Shown one piece after another: positions 5,695 to 6,655 of a stretch of DNA of 6,655 nucleotides (positions within the stretch are counted from its first letter, which is position 1; each line of letters begins with the position of its first letter). A program made the position numbers and the translations under genes. The stretch comes from Elusimicrobia bacterium RBG_16_66_12. Lineage in GTDB: Bacteria; Elusimicrobiota; Elusimicrobia; UBA1565; UBA9628. The stretch covers positions 1 through 6,655 of the forward strand of contig MGUL01000025.1 of the NCBI GenBank assembly GCA_001800005.1, in the 5' to 3' direction. Under the pieces are notes generated by a model. That model searched no databases. It was given only the letters and a program-made list of their open reading frames with translations, and had not been told where the DNA came from.

Positions 5695-5722
5695 GCCGGA
5701 GACGGTCAGGTCCGGCTTATAC
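5695..5722 (+). promoter_or_regulatory. Candidate promoter/operator of the SWIB gene
   Basis: TTATAC (5717-5722) is a possible -10 element 22 nt before ATG 5745. Directly upstream is the inverted repeat GCCGGA (5695-5700) and TCCGGC (5711-5716) with a 10-nt spacer, covering the place of the -35 element, which otherwise has no good match. Such a layout could be an operator, but the repeat is short and GC-rich and may be chance. Confidence 0.3.
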
Positions 5723-5728
5723 GTCCAC

Positions 5729-5733
5729 AGGAG
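5729..5733 (+). promoter_or_regulatory. Shine-Dalgarno of the SWIB gene
   Basis: AGGAG, 11 nt before ATG 5745; slightly far but the only such site, and it supports the ATG start of the M-A-K-K product. Confidence 0.6.
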
Positions 5734-5744
5734 AGTACAACCAC

Positions 5745-6002
5745 ATGGCGAAGAAGGCGAATGCGGCGTTCATGAAGCCCCTCCCCCCGAGCGAGAAGCT
5801 CGCGGAGGTCGTCGGCAGCAAGCCCTTGCCGCGCACCGAGGTCGTCAAGAAGCTCTGGGCCTACATCAAGAAGAACAACCTGCAGGACAAGAAGAACAAG
5901 CGCAACATCAACGCGGACGCGGCGCTGAAGGCGGTTTTCGGCGGCAAGGCCACCGTCAACATGTTCGAGATGACGAAGCTGGTCAGCAAGCACCTCAGCT
6001 GA
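5745..6002 (+). CDS. Stand-alone SWIB/MDM2-domain protein
   Basis: An 85-residue basic protein that is essentially one SWIB (BAF60b) domain. A short lysine-rich start (A-K-K-A-N-A-A) leads into F-M-K-P-L-P-P-S-E-K-L-A-E-V-V-G (9-24), then P-L-P-R-T-E-V-V-K-K-L-W-A-Y-I-K (27-42), N-L-Q-D (45-48), K-R-N-I-N-A-D (52-58), L-K-A-V-F-G (61-66) and a terminal M-F-E-M-T-K-L-V-S-K-H-L (73-84). All the usual SWIB landmarks are there. In eukaryotes the domain occurs in chromatin-remodelling subunits; in bacteria it is known as small proteins or, in chlamydiae, fused to topoisomerase. A nucleoid-associated or DNA-binding role is an inference from charge and family. The gene has its own ribosome-binding site and leader and is followed by a strong hairpin, so it is probably a single-gene transcript. 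Confidence 0.93.
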   Translation: MAKKANAAFMKPLPPSEKLAEVVGSKPLPRTEVVKKLWAYIKKNNLQDKKNKRNINADAALKAVFGGKATVNMFEMTKLVSKHLS

Positions 6003-6009
6003 TCTTCCG

Positions 6010-6048
6010 TCCAGGGGCCCGGCGGACGCGGGTCGCCGGGTCCCTGGA
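6010..6048. terminator. Large hairpin between SWIB gene and tRNA, probable bidirectional terminator
   Basis: TCCAGGGGCCCGGC (6010-6023) pairs with GCCGGGTCCCTGGA (6035-6048): 14 positions, with a single G-U wobble when read on the plus strand. The 11-nt loop can add a GAC/GTC mini-stem. It starts 8 nt after the SWIB stop and ends 36 nt past the tRNA 3' end, as expected for a terminator serving convergent transcripts. There is no long U-tract on either side (only CCTTTCG after it on the plus strand), so it may act as a U-poor terminator or 3'-end stabiliser. Confidence 0.7.
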
Positions 6049-6084
6049 ATCCTTTCGTCGCCGGGTTGGTGTTTCCCGGGGGTC

Positions 6085-6161
6085 TGGTGGCGCGTACGGG
6101 ATTTGAACCCGTGATCTCTGCCTTGAGAGGGCAGCGTCCTAGGCCGCTAGACGAACGCGCC
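6085..6161 (-). tRNA. tRNA-Glu (anticodon CUC), CCA encoded
   Basis: A complete cloverleaf can be folded on the minus strand. The acceptor stem is GGCGCGT with ACGCGCC (7 bp). The D arm carries the bases GTCTAGCGGCCTAGGAC. The anticodon stem CTGCC/GGCAG closes the loop CTCTCAA with anticodon CUC (bases 6127-6125), reading GAG. The T arm is ACGGG-TTCAAAT-CCCGT. The discriminator A (6088) is followed by an encoded CCA (6087-6085). The body is 74 nt without CCA. The 5' part TTCGTCTAG and the CCTAGGAC, CCCTCTCA blocks match bacterial tRNA-Glu genes. Codon GAG is very frequent in the genes of this window, which fits a dedicated CUC isoacceptor. The flanks show no duplicated tRNA end or integrase, so I see no sign of an inserted element. 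Confidence 0.97.
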
Positions 6162-6190
6162 ACCCGAACCCCGGAAAGCAAACTCGCCGT

Positions 6191-6220
6191 ATTCTACCAC
6201 GCGCGCGCCCCTCGACGCAA
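6191..6220 (-). promoter_or_regulatory. Promoter of tRNA-Glu
   Basis: On the minus strand, TAGAAT (6196-6191) is a good -10 box and is preceded by TGG, giving an extended -10 (TGnTAGAAT). A poor -35, TTGCGT (6220-6215), stands 18 nt upstream. Predicted initiation near 6184 would leave a leader of about 22 nt before the tRNA, a normal arrangement. The -35 region reaches the start codon of the divergent peptidase gene. Confidence 0.6.
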
Positions 6221-6655
6221 ATGAGCCAAAGGATTCCCCGCGAACTGCTTTTCGGCAACCCCGAGAAGGCCTCCCCGAAGGTCTCTCCCGACGGCCGCCG
6301 CTGGGCTTACCTGGCCCCGGACGAGGGCGTCTTGAACATATGGTCGGGCCCCGAAGGCGGCGAGGCCGAACCGCTGACCAAGGACCGCGGCCGCGGCATC
6401 CGGCAGTTCTTCTGGGCCGAGGACCAGCGCTCTCTCCTCTACGTGCAGGACAAGGACGGGGACGAGAACTGGCACCTCTACCAGACCGATCTGGCTTCGG
6501 GGAAGACCAAGGACCTGACCCCGGTCCCCGGCGTCCAGGCCCAGGTCGTGGGCACGGAGCCGCGCTTCCCGGATGAGATCCTGGTGGCGCTCAACGACCG
6601 CGACCCGCGCGCGCACGACGTCTACCGCGTCAGCCTCAAGGACGGCTCGCGCCCG
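6221..6655 (+). CDS. S9-family (prolyl oligopeptidase-like) peptidase, N-terminal part
   Basis: 145 codons from ATG 6221 to the end of the window, open throughout; the C-terminal catalytic domain lies beyond the edge. The visible part is the start of the beta-propeller of S9 peptidases of the acylaminoacyl/dipeptidyl type, serine hydrolases that cleave short peptides. It begins I-P-R-E-L-L-F-G-N-P, followed by the propeller repeat signature P-K-V-S-P-D-G-R-R-W-A-Y-L-A-P (19-33), G-V-L-N-I-W (36-41), further blades at F-F-W-A-E-D-Q-R-S-L-L-Y-V-Q-D-K-D-G-D-E-N-W-H-L-Y (63-87), and D-L-A-S-G-K-T-K-D-L-T (90-100). There is no signal peptide, so the enzyme is expected in the cytoplasm. Catalytic Ser/Asp/His cannot be checked here. 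No Shine-Dalgarno is evident; the ATG is the first start in frame and aligns with the usual family N-terminus. Confidence 0.88.
   Translation, partial: MSQRIPRELLFGNPEKASPKVSPDGRRWAYLAPDEGVLNIWSGPEGGEAEPLTKDRGRGIRQFFWAEDQRSLLYVQDKDGDENWHLYQTDLASGKTKDLTPVPGVQAQVVGTEPRFPDEILVALNDRDPRAHDVYRVSLKDGSRP

Noticed and set aside
6061..6079. CCGGG / CCCGG inverted repeat downstream of the tRNA
   Set aside because: Only 5 bp with a 9-nt loop and no T-run on the minus strand; the adjacent 14-position hairpin is a better terminator candidate.
6085..6161. tRNA-Glu as an integration site for a mobile element
   Set aside because: No integrase gene, no repeated tRNA 3' end and ordinary flanking genes in the window.

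Overview
This is a gene-dense, GC-rich bacterial chromosomal segment holding ten protein genes, two of them cut by the window edges, and one tRNA gene. A lipid A-type acyltransferase and a lipoprotein signal indicate a Gram-negative envelope. I cannot assign a phylum from sequence alone. The mix of RimO, TRL-like proteins, a bacterial SWIB protein and a carbamoyltransferase with SxtJ/SxtK-type partners would fit an Elusimicrobiota or deltaproteobacterial-type genome, but that is a low-confidence guess.

Layout. (1) Positions 1-422, plus strand: the end of xseA overlapping xseB, the two subunits of exodeoxyribonuclease VII. (2) Positions 419-4693, minus strand: a tightly packed six-gene run read right to left. 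It encodes a TRL-like lipoprotein, a second TRL-like exported protein, RimO, a short SxtJ-like membrane protein, a NodU/CmcH-type O-carbamoyltransferase, and an SxtK-like (DUF5989) membrane peptide. Junctions are a TTGA overlap, an 8-nt gap, an 8-nt overlap, a GTGA overlap and a 43-nt overlap, so one transcript with translational coupling is likely. This run meets xseB head-on, and the two final stop codons share one CTAG. (3) Positions 4737-5660, plus strand: an LpxL/HtrB-family acyltransferase, divergent from the lipoprotein gene across only 43 bp. (4) Positions 5745-6002, plus strand: a stand-alone SWIB/MDM2-domain protein with its own leader, followed by a large hairpin. (5) Positions 6085-6161, minus strand: tRNA-Glu(CUC) with encoded CCA and a recognisable promoter. 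(6) From 6221 to the end, plus strand: the N-terminal part of an S9-family (prolyl oligopeptidase-like) peptidase.

How they fit together. Most genes are housekeeping: DNA repair, ribosomal protein S12 modification, outer-membrane lipid acylation, translation and peptide turnover. The accessory part is the minus-strand run. The carbamoyltransferase lies between two tiny membrane proteins of the kinds known to travel with such enzymes, as in the saxitoxin cluster sxtI/sxtJ/sxtK, and the run begins with two diverged paralogs of an exported TRL-like family. The acceptor substrate of the carbamoyltransferase is unknown. I see no mobile element, CRISPR array or phage gene.
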